Shown: piece by piece, positions 49,799-58,241 of the stretch | Layout: each line of letters opens with the position of its first letter | How positions within the stretch are numbered: the stretch's first letter is position 1 | Assembly: GCA_938042245.1 (NCBI GenBank) | Contig: CALIRO010000045.1 | Coordinates: 62,001 to 126,000, forward strand | DNA: 64,000 bases | Direction: 5' to 3' | Origin: an uncultured Thermoguttaceae bacterium | Lineage (GTDB): Bacteria > Planctomycetota > Planctomycetia > Pirellulales > Thermoguttaceae | Notes under the pieces: model-generated | Seen by the model: only the letters and a program-made list of their open reading frames with translations | Database searches by the model: none | What the model was told of the DNA's origin: nothing | Position numbers and translations under genes: made by a program

Positions 49799-51496
49799 TT
49801 AAATACTGACCAACACTTCAAACAGTTCGCTCAAGTGGGCGATGAAACGGGCGGCGGCTTGGAACTGGCGTTGGAAGGTGATCATGCGCACCGCCTCTTC
49901 ATCGATGCTCACCCCGCTTAAGGCGAGTTTTTGGCCTCGCAAGGTCGCCTCAAACGTTCTGGCCCCCTCGGCCACCGCCTGTGAAATGGCCGATCCCTGG
50001 GTAACGCCGCTTACCAACCGGTCGTACAGCACCGCCAAGCTGTCGCCGTTTTTGGCCGCCAGCGGAACATCCAAAAACCGAGCCAACTCCACCGCATTGT
50101 CCGTATCGGCGCCGATGCCGCCCCGGCTAGCCGCAAACAGGGCTGGGTCCGCCGCCACCAGCCGGTTGACCCCAATACTTAGCGCCGTACTGCCGGTAAA
50201 AAACGTATTGAGTCCCAAGGCGGCCAATAGTCCGCTGGTATCATGGGCAAAGCTAAACTCCAAATCCGGCGACGTACTGCGAATGCTTAACCCCCGATTC
50301 GGCGTAATTTCTGCCCTTATCCCGTCAATCGCATTCAACGCGGTTACAATATCTTCCAGGCTGGTGTCCCGACCGATCCCGTTCAAATCGACCCGGATAT
50401 CCGTCGTTTTGGTAAGTCCGGTTTTCCGGTTATATACCAGCACTTGGAAGGAGCCGTTGACTGGCGTAAACGAAAGTCCAACTTGATTGAGCGGCTTATC
50501 GGTGGCATCGACTTGCGCTTGACTGGTAAGTTGCTGAAAACCCACCAGCCCTTGCCCGCTGGCGTAAATTTTGTTGAACTCGAAAATTAACGTGCGTGCA
50601 AAATCATCCAATTGATCTAAAAAGCCCCCCAGAATCTGATCCCGGGCATACACCAGCCCATAATACCGGCCGCTCTGGGTATCCAACGGCGATTGGGTAT
50701 CTACGAGCTGAATATTCGAAATGGACAACCCACGATCTGTGGACTTTGCTACTTCTACTTGCCGAGCAAATCCCTCGCTTACTAAATAGTCGGCCCCGCA
50801 ATAAACGGTTACCGAACCGTTGTCTTGTTCTTCTACTCGGATGGAGATCAGCTCAGCCAGTTTTTCCAGGGCTTTTAAGCGCTGATCGCGCAGCCCCACC
50901 GCATGGCTTTTGGACACCGAGCCGCCTTCGGTTTCCGTAATGCGGATGTTCAATGTGCGGATCTCTTCCAGCAGGCGGTTGATGTCGTCGGCCATTTGAG
51001 TAACCCGGCCGTTGACTGCCGCCCGAATTTCATTGACCCGATTGGCTAATCGGGAAATCTCCGAAGCCAACGTTTGGCCTTGGAGCACCACGAGGTTTCG
51101 GACGGATCGGCTTTCCGGCTGGTTGAGCACCTCAGCAATGCTACTGAAGAAAGCGTTCAACCGACTGCTCAAGTCCGTTTCGCTCAGTTCGCCGAGGAGT
51201 TGTTCGAGTTCCAGGTAGGTTTCTTCCTGGGCTTCGGCGCTGGTTTTGTCGCTGACAGCCCCTCGGAGTCGTTCTTCCAGGAAGTGGTCGATCTTTTGGA
51301 TGACCGCCTCGACGCGGACACCCAAGCCCAGCAGTAATCCGCCGTAGCGGAATGTGGGCGCAGGGGTCAACACTACCTCTTCGCGGATGTAGCCGGGGGT
51401 GTTGGCGTTGGCGATATTCTGGGCGATGACCTGCAAGGCGATTTGATCGGTCTGCAGGGTATTGGCAGCCATCCGGATAGAGCTGAAGAGGGACAT
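49799..51496 (-). CDS. flgK: Flagellar hook-associated protein FlgK (HAP1)
   Basis: The 565-residue protein has the rod/hook N-terminal motif (SLFSSIRMAANTLQTDQIALQVIAQNIANANTPGYIREEVVL) and the C-terminal FlgK helix (LSGVSIDEEAVRMITFQRQFQAAARFIAHLSELFEVLVSI). The central part (VVLQGQTLASEISRLANRVNEIRAAVNGRVTQMADDINRLLEEIRTLN) is typical. FlgK forms the first junction ring between hook and filament. The ATG at 51496 is used because the family begins MSLF; a TTG 24 bp upstream is the alternative. It lies downstream of its chaperone-like gene flgN. Confidence 0.95.
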   Translation of the reverse strand: MSLFSSIRMAANTLQTDQIALQVIAQNIANANTPGYIREEVVLTPAPTFRYGGLLLGLGVRVEAVIQKIDHFLEERLRGAVSDKTSAEAQEETYLELEQLLGELSETDLSSRLNAFFSSIAEVLNQPESRSVRNLVVLQGQTLASEISRLANRVNEIRAAVNGRVTQMADDINRLLEEIRTLNIRITETEGGSVSKSHAVGLRDQRLKALEKLAELISIRVEEQDNGSVTVYCGADYLVSEGFARQVEVAKSTDRGLSISNIQLVDTQSPLDTQSGRYYGLVYARDQILGGFLDQLDDFARTLIFEFNKIYASGQGLVGFQQLTSQAQVDATDKPLNQVGLSFTPVNGSFQVLVYNRKTGLTKTTDIRVDLNGIGRDTSLEDIVTALNAIDGIRAEITPNRGLSIRSTSPDLEFSFAHDTSGLLAALGLNTFFTGSTALSIGVNRLVAADPALFAASRGGIGADTDNAVELARFLDVPLAAKNGDSLAVLYDRLVSGVTQGSAISQAVAEGARTFEATLRGQKLALSGVSIDEEAVRMITFQRQFQAAARFIAHLSELFEVLVSI

Positions 51497-51544
51497 AGCC
51501 CGGTTCTCGCCTTTTGCCAACTCTTTCTAGCTTGCCTAATCTTC

Positions 51545-52030
51545 CTAGATTTGTTGATCTACCAGCGCCCCAGTCTGCAAGGAGGAGTGGTCCTTACCAT
51601 AAGTCGGCTCTGGTTGCCCGCCTGTTGCGAGAATCTCTAACAATTGGGAAAGATGAAGCAGGCATCGGTGAATGACCACCCAATTGGTTAGGGCCTGATG
51701 CTGCAGGAGCCGGGCTTGAGATTTCGCTAGTTTCACCTGTTTTGCTAATTTCTCACGCTCCGGCGTCGGCATCGCCGACGCCAACCGCTGTAAACTCTGC
51801 GCGGGTAACCGCTGCTCCGACGCCTCGGCCAACAACTCCTCCCGACGCCGTAAACAGGCTTCCCACCGCTGGAGCAACAGTTGTTCCGGCTGGCCGGTTT
51901 GGGCCAATCCCTCCCAATCCCCACGCCGAAGCATCTGTTGCTTCTGCTCCAAGGTCTGGAGAGTCTCTCTTTGCAACTCCAAAAGTTCCTCTAGCAAACC
52001 TGCCAATTGCGTCTCAATTGCTGGTTGCAT
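51545..52030 (-). CDS. flgN: FlgN-like export chaperone
   Basis: The 161-residue protein is all helical with heptad character (LAGLLEELLELQRETLQTLEQKQQMLRRGDWEGLAQTGQPEQLLLQRWEACLRRREELL), as in the FlgN family. FlgN escorts FlgK and FlgL to the export apparatus. Sequence conservation in this family is low, so the gene position between flgJ and flgK is part of the argument. The ATG at 52030 has GAGGC eight bases upstream; the frame extends nine codons further without a good ribosome site. Confidence 0.78.
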   Translation of the reverse strand: MQPAIETQLAGLLEELLELQRETLQTLEQKQQMLRRGDWEGLAQTGQPEQLLLQRWEACLRRREELLAEASEQRLPAQSLQRLASAMPTPEREKLAKQVKLAKSQARLLQHQALTNWVVIHRCLLHLSQLLEILATGGQPEPTYGKDHSSLQTGALVDQQI

Positions 52031-52108
52031 GCAAAAATGCCTCTTCCAAAGGAACAAATCATCTCCAACCCAAAATACCTGCCGCCTGATTATCCAGCAC
52101 TCGATGGC

Positions 52109-52471
52109 TCATCGGCGGGAGAGCATAAAAAGCTCGAACATGGGCCCACTAAACTGCGGCGCCAGGGTTTTGGCCAACGACTCGGCCAAGACCTGATCTA
52201 ACTGCTGAGTAAAAATATCCTCTGCCAGCCCTCCGTACACATAAGCTGGTTTCCCCATCGTAGCACGCATCGCTTTGAGCATCTGCCCGAAATAGACTTC
52301 TCCCAAAAACGCCTCGAACGTTTTCCGCAGTTCGGACTGAGAGCAAGTTTCGGCTTTCTCGACAGGACGTGTTGGGGAGGGAAGAAGTTTTTTGGCTGCC
52401 GGAACAGTCCCTTGTCCCATGTCAACCAAGGCAGTAGGAATCCCAGGGGCTCTGATAGGATTCATTGGCAT
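52109..52471 (-). CDS. flgJ: Rod-binding protein (FlgJ N-terminal domain only)
   Basis: The 120-residue protein matches the rod-binding domain of FlgJ (LRKTFEAFLGEVYFGQMLKAMRATMGKPAYVYGGLAEDIFTQQLDQVLAESLAKT). The C-terminal muramidase domain found in enterobacterial FlgJ is absent, as in many other phyla, so a separate lytic enzyme must open the cell wall. The gene sits between flgI and flgN. Confidence 0.9.
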   Translation of the reverse strand: MPMNPIRAPGIPTALVDMGQGTVPAAKKLLPSPTRPVEKAETCSQSELRKTFEAFLGEVYFGQMLKAMRATMGKPAYVYGGLAEDIFTQQLDQVLAESLAKTLAPQFSGPMFELFMLSRR

Positions 52472-52557
52472 ATTCCTCGCCTGTCGAACTCTTTACGAGC
52501 ATAACGCTTCGATGAGACTGGGCTCGGATAGCACTGATTGATCTATTTGTCCGGGGG

Positions 52558-53676
52558 CTATTGGAGGATCAATTTTCCATGGAGTTTACCGTTCCGCTCG
52601 ATGCCTTTGAGAATGTCGATGATATCCTGCGGAGGCAGATGGACGGCGTTTAAGGCTTCGACCAGGGCTTTGAGTTTCGCGGTTTGGGTCTGTTCCGGAT
52701 CCACGGGAGTAAACCGGCCGCCGGTCGGCGCTGCTGCTCCAGGACCAGTTTCCACCACCACATTTTTGTGGGTTACCACAACGGGTCCGATCTCCACATC
52801 GCCGCTAATGACAATACTGCCTGTGCGTTCATTGACCACCACCCGGGGCAACACCGGTTGGCTCATGATGGGCGTAGCTAATACCTGAGAAATAAAAAGT
52901 ACGGGATCCTCATAGTATTGAGGAGGGATTCGCACTTCGATGTTTTGCTGATTGATCGCCCGGGCAAGCGGCTGGCCTTCGATCTGGATGCTCAGTTGGC
53001 TGTTGATCCACTCGGCTACGTCCGAAGCGGTCTGGAAATCGGCGTGATTTGGGTCCAGCACCAAGGTGATCCGGCCGTCTTTCACAAAAGGAGTGAAAAA
53101 ATCTTCCTCCATTCGGCAACCACCGGCAATTTTGCCGATCGTCGGCGTCGATTCATCTTCAATGCGGATCAGTCCTTCGGCAAAGGCATAGACCCGGGGA
53201 TGCTGGGGATTTTCCGGGCCAACCAAGGGGGTAAGGAACAATCGTCCACCTTTAAGACTTTTGGCCGCTCCGATGGAACTGACCACACAATCCAGCCGAT
53301 CCCCTTGCCGAGCCCCGCCCGGTGGAACTACAGCCGTAACCAGCACCAAGGCCACATTCTTGGCCTCTTTTAATTCTGCCGGGGCTTGTACTGGTTTACC
53401 CATTAGTTGCATGGTCATGGCCAGGCTTCGCATGGTAGGCAGAAATGCTCCCCCGTCGCCGGTGCCTTTGAGGCCTACCACCAGGCCCATTCCATGCAAC
53501 GTGTTTTCCTCTTGCCCTTTAAGTCGGCAGATGCTTTTGATAGTGGTTTTGCCCTCCACGGGCCGGGAAAACCCCGAAATCACCAGAATACCTATCTGGA
53601 TCCCGATGGCCAGCTTCCGGAAACGGAAGACTGTTTTTTCTCTCTTTTGGCGACATTCCATTTGGTTGCCTTCCAT
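52558..53676 (-). CDS. flgI: Flagellar P-ring protein FlgI
   Basis: The 372-residue protein is typical in size and sequence: signal-like segment (LAIGIQIGILVISGFSRPVEG), then IKSICRLKGQEENTLHGMGLVVGLKGTGDGG and the ending HLPPQDIIDILKGIERNGKLHGKLILQ. FlgI polymerises in the periplasm around the rod in the peptidoglycan layer. The presence of FlgI, FlgH and FlgA shows a flagellum built across a peptidoglycan layer and an outer membrane. The ATG at 53676 has AGGAGG seven bases upstream. Confidence 0.96.
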   Translation of the reverse strand: MEGNQMECRQKREKTVFRFRKLAIGIQIGILVISGFSRPVEGKTTIKSICRLKGQEENTLHGMGLVVGLKGTGDGGAFLPTMRSLAMTMQLMGKPVQAPAELKEAKNVALVLVTAVVPPGGARQGDRLDCVVSSIGAAKSLKGGRLFLTPLVGPENPQHPRVYAFAEGLIRIEDESTPTIGKIAGGCRMEEDFFTPFVKDGRITLVLDPNHADFQTASDVAEWINSQLSIQIEGQPLARAINQQNIEVRIPPQYYEDPVLFISQVLATPIMSQPVLPRVVVNERTGSIVISGDVEIGPVVVTHKNVVVETGPGAAAPTGGRFTPVDPEQTQTAKLKALVEALNAVHLPPQDIIDILKGIERNGKLHGKLILQ

Positions 53677-53829
53677 GAGTGAACCTCCTGGGCCTATGGA
53701 GGAGGTGTTCGGCAGTAGTGGGTTGTTGGTGGTCCGCAGGCTGGACTGCGGAACAAAGGAGACCGTCCTGCTAGTGCTGCTCTCTGCCTTTCGCCCTTAG
53801 CGGCTAGGCTGTCCGATGGTGCGAGGGGG

Positions 53830-54660
53830 TTAGAACGGCTGGAAGCGATCGAGCCATTCCATCAGCCAACCACGGCGGTAGCCATCTCGCACATGGCCTG
53901 ACTCCCGCTTCCAAAGGCGCAATTCGGCGATCTTTTCGCTTTCGATGGTGTTGTTGGGTTTGACATCTTCAGGCCGAATCACGCCTAGCAGGAAATATTC
54001 CCAGGTGTCTTCGTTGTGTTTGATGATGCGTCGGCCTTCGATGAGCAAAGTACCATTAGGACGGACGTCGATGACCCGAGCTGCTATGGTAAACTTAATA
54101 GCATCTCTGGCCTCGAAGTCAGCCTGTGCCCGGTACTTATTGTCCCATTGGCCGTCGATTTTCGGTTCGCCTGCTGATTGGGGATCCGGTCGAATGCCGA
54201 AGGACCGGGGGCTGAAGATGATCCAATCCTTTAGAGCCGCTTTCAGAGAGGCGTTTTTCCGGCGGTCCATCTCTCCTTCGCTGAGGACATGGGATTTCTC
54301 ATCCACGGTAACGATGACAATATCGTTGAGCTTCAGGGTGCGGGGCTGGGGCAACGGCACATGGCCAAAATCGACCATTTCCCGCTGGAGGGGCGGCCGA
54401 GCCTCCGGCGAACCAAAAAGACTCCCACTAGGGCCCCCAAGATACATTCGTCCAAATCCTTCCGGACGTCCTCCCGCAGCAGCCGAGCTCGATTCCTGGT
54501 GTTTACCCCCCTCTCCTGCAAAACCGACCAATGCGTCTGGTAGTACCAAGCCCAGGAGCACTAAGCCTAGCTTCACCAGAAAGAGACTAGGCGCGGCTGT
54601 TAGCTCCGGCCAAGTCTTATCAGCCCAACGGCTTTGGAAGCTCTTCCCAAGCGGATGCAT
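53830..54660 (-). CDS. flgH: Flagellar L-ring protein FlgH, without lipobox cysteine
   Basis: The 276-residue protein contains the FlgH core (RTLKLNDIVIVTVDEKSHVLSEGEMDRRKNASL; FEARDAIKFTIAARVIDVRPNGTLLIEGRRIIKHNEDTWEYFLLGVIRPEDVKPNNTIESEKIAELRL). In enterobacteria FlgH is an outer-membrane lipoprotein. Here the N-terminal hydrophobic segment (LFLVKLGLVLLGLVLPDALVGFAG) is not followed by Cys, and no cysteine occurs in the protein. The ATG at 54660 has AAGGA about ten bases upstream and lies just after the flgA stop; the frame upstream overlaps flgA and is probably not translated. Confidence 0.93.
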   Translation of the reverse strand: MHPLGKSFQSRWADKTWPELTAAPSLFLVKLGLVLLGLVLPDALVGFAGEGGKHQESSSAAAGGRPEGFGRMYLGGPSGSLFGSPEARPPLQREMVDFGHVPLPQPRTLKLNDIVIVTVDEKSHVLSEGEMDRRKNASLKAALKDWIIFSPRSFGIRPDPQSAGEPKIDGQWDNKYRAQADFEARDAIKFTIAARVIDVRPNGTLLIEGRRIIKHNEDTWEYFLLGVIRPEDVKPNNTIESEKIAELRLWKRESGHVRDGYRRGWLMEWLDRFQPF

Positions 54661-54701
54661 CGGGTTTGGATCCTTTTGGATGGTTTTTTTCCTGAAGAGA
54701 A

Positions 54702-55919
54702 TTACTGGGTTTTGGGGGAAGCGGACTCCGGTACCAAAGAAGCCGTCTCCGAAGGGATCCATTGGCTGTGGGTATGCACCCCCCGGGCAAAGACCTCTAC
54801 TTCCTGAAGGCCGCAGACGCGGGCGAAATAGGTTTTTCGGTCGGCCAGGGATTCGACGGCTACCAGATCGCCCAGGCTGCCATCTTCTTTGGCGCGGGCT
54901 TGGGTGCGAACCCGAATGCCGGGCGCCCGGGCATAGACAGTAACCACCTGCCCCCGCCGGACCAATAGCGGCGCTTGCACGGCATCCTGCGGGATGGGTC
55001 GGCCCGCTAGCAAGCCCCGGAGGGCCTCTTTGCCAACAAGCTGTTGGATCTCCTGAAAATATCCCTCGGTTTTTTCGTCTGGCTGGAGAGGCAGAAGGGC
55101 CAAATCCTGAGGCTGCAACAGTGTGCCTTTGGGGATAGGTCGGGCGGCTACCACCACGGCGGTGGCCAAGGAAACTTCCGCCTGCACCAGTACGCTGCGG
55201 CGGCCTTGGGAGGTATTGAGGATCAGCTCAAACCAATGGACACCTGTCCATGGAGGCGAGCCGCCTCGAACTTCGACCACCTGCGGGTTTTCGCGGAGAA
55301 TCTCTTGTAACTCGTGGGTGGCAGCCAGTTTCACCTGCCAACCGGTCTGCCCAGGAACTTTCTCCTCCAGATAAGCGAGGAGAGCGTTTTGGAGAGCCGA
55401 CTCGGTTCGCCGACGAGCAACCGGCCCCAATCCAGCAGAGCCACTAGCGGAGGCTGGGGCGTCGGAAGTTCCTGAAGAGGGCTGGGAAAGAGCCTTTTGT
55501 CGGCGGATTTCCACCTGACTGGCCCCGGTCAATCGAACCTGCCCAACCGGCAGTCCCCGCCGCAAAAGAATTTCCTCAATCTCCGTAGCAGAAAGATACC
55601 GGCGTGCTCCGGGTGCAGGCGCCGGCAGTAGCTCTGTCTGGGCCAATCGGTGGCCCAACGGAGACTGGGCAGGGAACAACTCAGCCAGGTGGCTCAGCCG
55701 AACGATCGGTTCGGTTAGCTCGGCCTGCGCCCGTAGCCGCACTTCTACCACCTGCGTCTCTTGGGTTTCGGGTTCCTGGAGGAAGCCGGGGTGGGGAGCA
55801 TTTTCCTGGCCAAAGGCTGGGCCCAAACCCAGCAGTGCCAACCCCCAGGCCATCAGGAGGTCTGCCAAAAAATGTCTCTGCCAATTGCATTTTTTTAGGG
55901 AGACTGCTTTTCTGTTCAT
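54702..55919 (-). CDS. flgA: Flagellar P-ring assembly chaperone FlgA
   Basis: The 405-residue protein has a signal peptide (HFLADLLMAWGLALLGLGPAFG). Its C-terminal SAF/FlgA domain (VVVAARPIPKGTLLQPQDLALLPLQPDEKTEGYFQEIQQLVGKEALRGLLAGRPIPQDAVQAPLLVRRGQVVTVYARAPGIRVRTQARA) helps FlgI polymerise. It is longer than enterobacterial FlgA (about 220) because of a 180-residue N-terminal part with a Ser/Ala-rich linker. The ATG has only a weak AGG upstream. It lies between flgG and flgH. Confidence 0.93.
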   Translation of the reverse strand: MNRKAVSLKKCNWQRHFLADLLMAWGLALLGLGPAFGQENAPHPGFLQEPETQETQVVEVRLRAQAELTEPIVRLSHLAELFPAQSPLGHRLAQTELLPAPAPGARRYLSATEIEEILLRRGLPVGQVRLTGASQVEIRRQKALSQPSSGTSDAPASASGSAGLGPVARRRTESALQNALLAYLEEKVPGQTGWQVKLAATHELQEILRENPQVVEVRGGSPPWTGVHWFELILNTSQGRRSVLVQAEVSLATAVVVAARPIPKGTLLQPQDLALLPLQPDEKTEGYFQEIQQLVGKEALRGLLAGRPIPQDAVQAPLLVRRGQVVTVYARAPGIRVRTQARAKEDGSLGDLVAVESLADRKTYFARVCGLQEVEVFARGVHTHSQWIPSETASLVPESASPKTQ

Positions 55920-56026
55920 GTAAAATACCTATGATCCCATACTTTGGCGAGGACCTTAGGGTTCTGTTGCTAGCCCCTTATCTGCTTAGAATCTAGCTGA
56001 AAATTGCCCTTGGGCCTTTGCCGGTG

Positions 56027-56830
56027 TTAGTACCTCCGTAGGTTGGAGACCAGTTGCATCATTTCATCGCCTGCTTTAATGACTTGGGAGTTCATTTCGA
56101 AGGCCCGTTGGGTGGCGATCAGTTCAATGAGTTCCCGAACGGGTTCGACGTTGGAGCCTTCCAAGGCGCCCTGCCGGAGCAAGCCGATTCCCTCTTGGCC
56201 TGGATTGCCCAGAATCGGCGAACCGGAAGCATCGGTCTGAGCATAAAGATTTTCCCCAATTTTGAGCAGTCCATCGGGATTGATGAAGGTGGCGAGTTCA
56301 ATTTGCCCTACCTGGGTCATCTGGGGATTGTTCGGTTGTTTGACCGAGACAATGCCTTCGGGGCTGATCGAAATGCCAATGGCATCCTGAGGGATGGAAA
56401 TCGGGGGTTCCAGCAGTCGGCCGGTATAGGCGGAACCAATCACTAAATAGCCGTTGGCGTTCACGTTGAAATTGCCTGCCCGGGTGTAGTAGATCTGTCC
56501 GGAAGGATCGGCCACTTGGAAGAAACCAGGACCTTCAATGGCCACGTCCAGTTCGCGGTCGGTTTGGAGAAAGTTGCCTTGCTCAAAGTTGGTCTGGGTA
56601 CTGCTCAGGCGAACGCCCAGGCCGACCGAAACGCCGGTGGGGGTAGGCTCCGAGGCTCGGTCCTCGCTGCCCGGCAGGCGCTCGTGCTGGTAGTAAAGGT
56701 CTTCGAAGTTGGCCCGATCCCGCTTGTACGCGGTGGTGGAGACATTGGCCAGGTTGTTGGCCACGACATTGAGTTTTGTTTCCATGGCAGCCATGCCGGT
56801 GGCCGCCGCCTGTAATGCCTGAATGCCCAT
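56027..56830 (-). CDS. flgG: Flagellar distal rod protein FlgG
   Basis: The 267-residue protein matches FlgG throughout (MGIQALQAAATGMAAMETKLNVVANNLANVSTTAYKRDRANFEDLYYQ; GPGFFQVADPSGQIYYTRAGNF; NVEPVRELIELIATQRAFEMNSQVIKAGDEMMQLVSNLRRY). The ATG at 56830 has AGGAG ten bases upstream. The apparent longer frame runs into the terminal repeat of a MITE 36 bp upstream and should be ignored. Confidence 0.96.
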   Translation of the reverse strand: MGIQALQAAATGMAAMETKLNVVANNLANVSTTAYKRDRANFEDLYYQHERLPGSEDRASEPTPTGVSVGLGVRLSSTQTNFEQGNFLQTDRELDVAIEGPGFFQVADPSGQIYYTRAGNFNVNANGYLVIGSAYTGRLLEPPISIPQDAIGISISPEGIVSVKQPNNPQMTQVGQIELATFINPDGLLKIGENLYAQTDASGSPILGNPGQEGIGLLRQGALEGSNVEPVRELIELIATQRAFEMNSQVIKAGDEMMQLVSNLRRY

Positions 56831-56865
56831 GAAAACCCCACTCCTGTAAAGGAAGAAAAGTTTAC

Positions 56866-57026
56866 GTAACATTTCAGCCGAATGATCTCACAGGCCATTT
56901 CCGGGAAAGCACCGTGCTGTTTTTTGAGGGATTTCTGCTCTCTGGACTGCCGCTTTCGCGGCAGTGACACTCGGAGGCGTTCTCCTTAAAAAAACGGAGT
57001 CTTACTCCACTCGGCTGAAATGTTAC
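56866..57026. mobile_element. MITE-like element, copy 2 (161 bp), inserted between flgF and flgG
   Basis: GTAACATTTCAGCCGA (56866-56881) and TCGGCTGAAATGTTAC (57011-57026) are perfect 16-bp terminal inverted repeats. The element is flanked by an exact 8-bp duplication AAGTTTAC (56858-56865 and 57027-57034). The core has a GCCGCTTTCGCGGC hairpin. GTAA ends plus 8-bp duplications are known features of IS66-family elements, so an IS66-type transposase may have moved it. The right duplication includes the flgF stop codon. No protein is encoded. Confidence 0.88.
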
Positions 57027-57030
57027 AAGT

Positions 57031-57783
57031 TTACACTCTCAACAACCGTTGAACTAAACCGCTGAGCATTTGATCCTGTGCTTTGATCAGGTTCAGATTG
57101 ACTTCGAGCAAGCGGGAAGTTTCGATCAGTTCGAGCATTTCCAGCGGCGGACGCACTCCGGAACGCTCCAGAAAACCCTGGAGGACTTGACGTTGGGCGG
57201 CAGGGACTGGTTCCGGATCGGACTGGGTGCGGAAGAGGTTTTCGCCCACCCGTTGAGGGCTATCGCCGAGGGCCGGTTTGACCACCGCCAATGCCCGTCG
57301 GAATCCTCCCTGGACAATCTCGCCTGCCGAATTAATATCAAATGGCCTACTCGGTTCCGGCAGCGCTATGGGGTTGCCTTCCTCATCTAGCACGAAGTAC
57401 CCTTGTTGAGTAAGCAGTTCTCCGCGGCTAGAGAGGCGGAAATTGCCCGCCCGGGTCAAAAACCGCTGACCGTCTTTTTCCACCCAAAAGAAACCCTCCC
57501 TTTCCAGCGCCAGGTCGGTAGGGATATCGGTGCGTTCCACCGGCCCCGGCGCAAAGTCGGTCGGCGTCTCCCGGACCAGCACTCCGCCACCCATTTGGTT
57601 GATGCTGCCGCTGCCAGGAACATCGTCTCCCTGCTCGATGGCTTCCGCATAGCGAGCCTGGAAGATGGCCAATTGACGTTTAAAGCCCGGTGTATCCACG
57701 TTGGCCAGGTTGTTGGCGATCACTTCTAGCCGTTTCGCCTGCGCATGAGCCCCTTCGGCGGCGATGTACAATCCATAGGGCAT
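57031..57783 (-). CDS. flgF: Flagellar proximal rod protein FlgF
   Basis: The 250-residue protein has the rod-protein N-terminus (GLYIAAEGAHAQAKRLEVIANNLANVDTPGFKRQLAIFQARYAE), the central LALEREGFFWVEKDGQRFLTRAGNFRLSSRG and the C-terminal LEMLELIETSRLLEVNLNLIKAQDQMLSGLVQRLL. It is the first gene of the operon, with a sigma-54 promoter about 110 bp upstream. Its stop codon lies within the target duplication of a MITE, and the insertion left the protein intact. Confidence 0.95.
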   Translation of the reverse strand: MPYGLYIAAEGAHAQAKRLEVIANNLANVDTPGFKRQLAIFQARYAEAIEQGDDVPGSGSINQMGGGVLVRETPTDFAPGPVERTDIPTDLALEREGFFWVEKDGQRFLTRAGNFRLSSRGELLTQQGYFVLDEEGNPIALPEPSRPFDINSAGEIVQGGFRRALAVVKPALGDSPQRVGENLFRTQSDPEPVPAAQRQVLQGFLERSGVRPPLEMLELIETSRLLEVNLNLIKAQDQMLSGLVQRLLRV

Positions 57784-57892
57784 TGCCCACCCACTCCCTG
57801 ACCGCTAGGAAACCTCTCTTTCTGAAGACCCATCCAACGTAAGATTTCCTCTCGGAACAACGAAAAACTTTTTGAGAAGCGGAGGCCATATG

Positions 57893-57909
57893 AGCAAGCT
57901 CCATGCCAA
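57893..57909 (-). promoter_or_regulatory. Sigma-54 promoter of the flgF operon
   Basis: On the minus strand TTGGCATGGAGCTTGCT matches YTGGCACGRNNNTTGCW at all but one defined position. The invariant GG and GC are 12 bases apart as required. Transcription would begin near 57882, about 100 bases before flgF. RpoN control of rod, ring and hook genes is common. The rest of the 57784-58241 divergent region shows no other element. Confidence 0.8.
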
Positions 57910-58241
57910 ATCTACTGGCCACCTTCGCAGCCGAAAAGAAAATATTGCCTATCTATTGGACAGATAAGAAGTTGCAGATTCCGCCTTGGATGGATTTTCT
58001 CGGCGGCGCTCCGGCAAAGGGAGTAATGGTGTTTGAGACCCAGGCAAATTTTGCCGGTTGAGTGCGTAAAAGTTGCCGGTCTTGCCGTTTCGGCCAGGGC
58101 CCTTTCCGAAATCGCCTCCTCCGACTACAATAAAAGCCGCCTTGCTCAGCAGCTCCCCTCTGCTTGGCATCTGCCGACCTTCAGGCAGCCTCAGACGATT
58201 CGCAGCGAGGACTGGGTTTCCTGTTTGGCAAAGGTTTTGGG

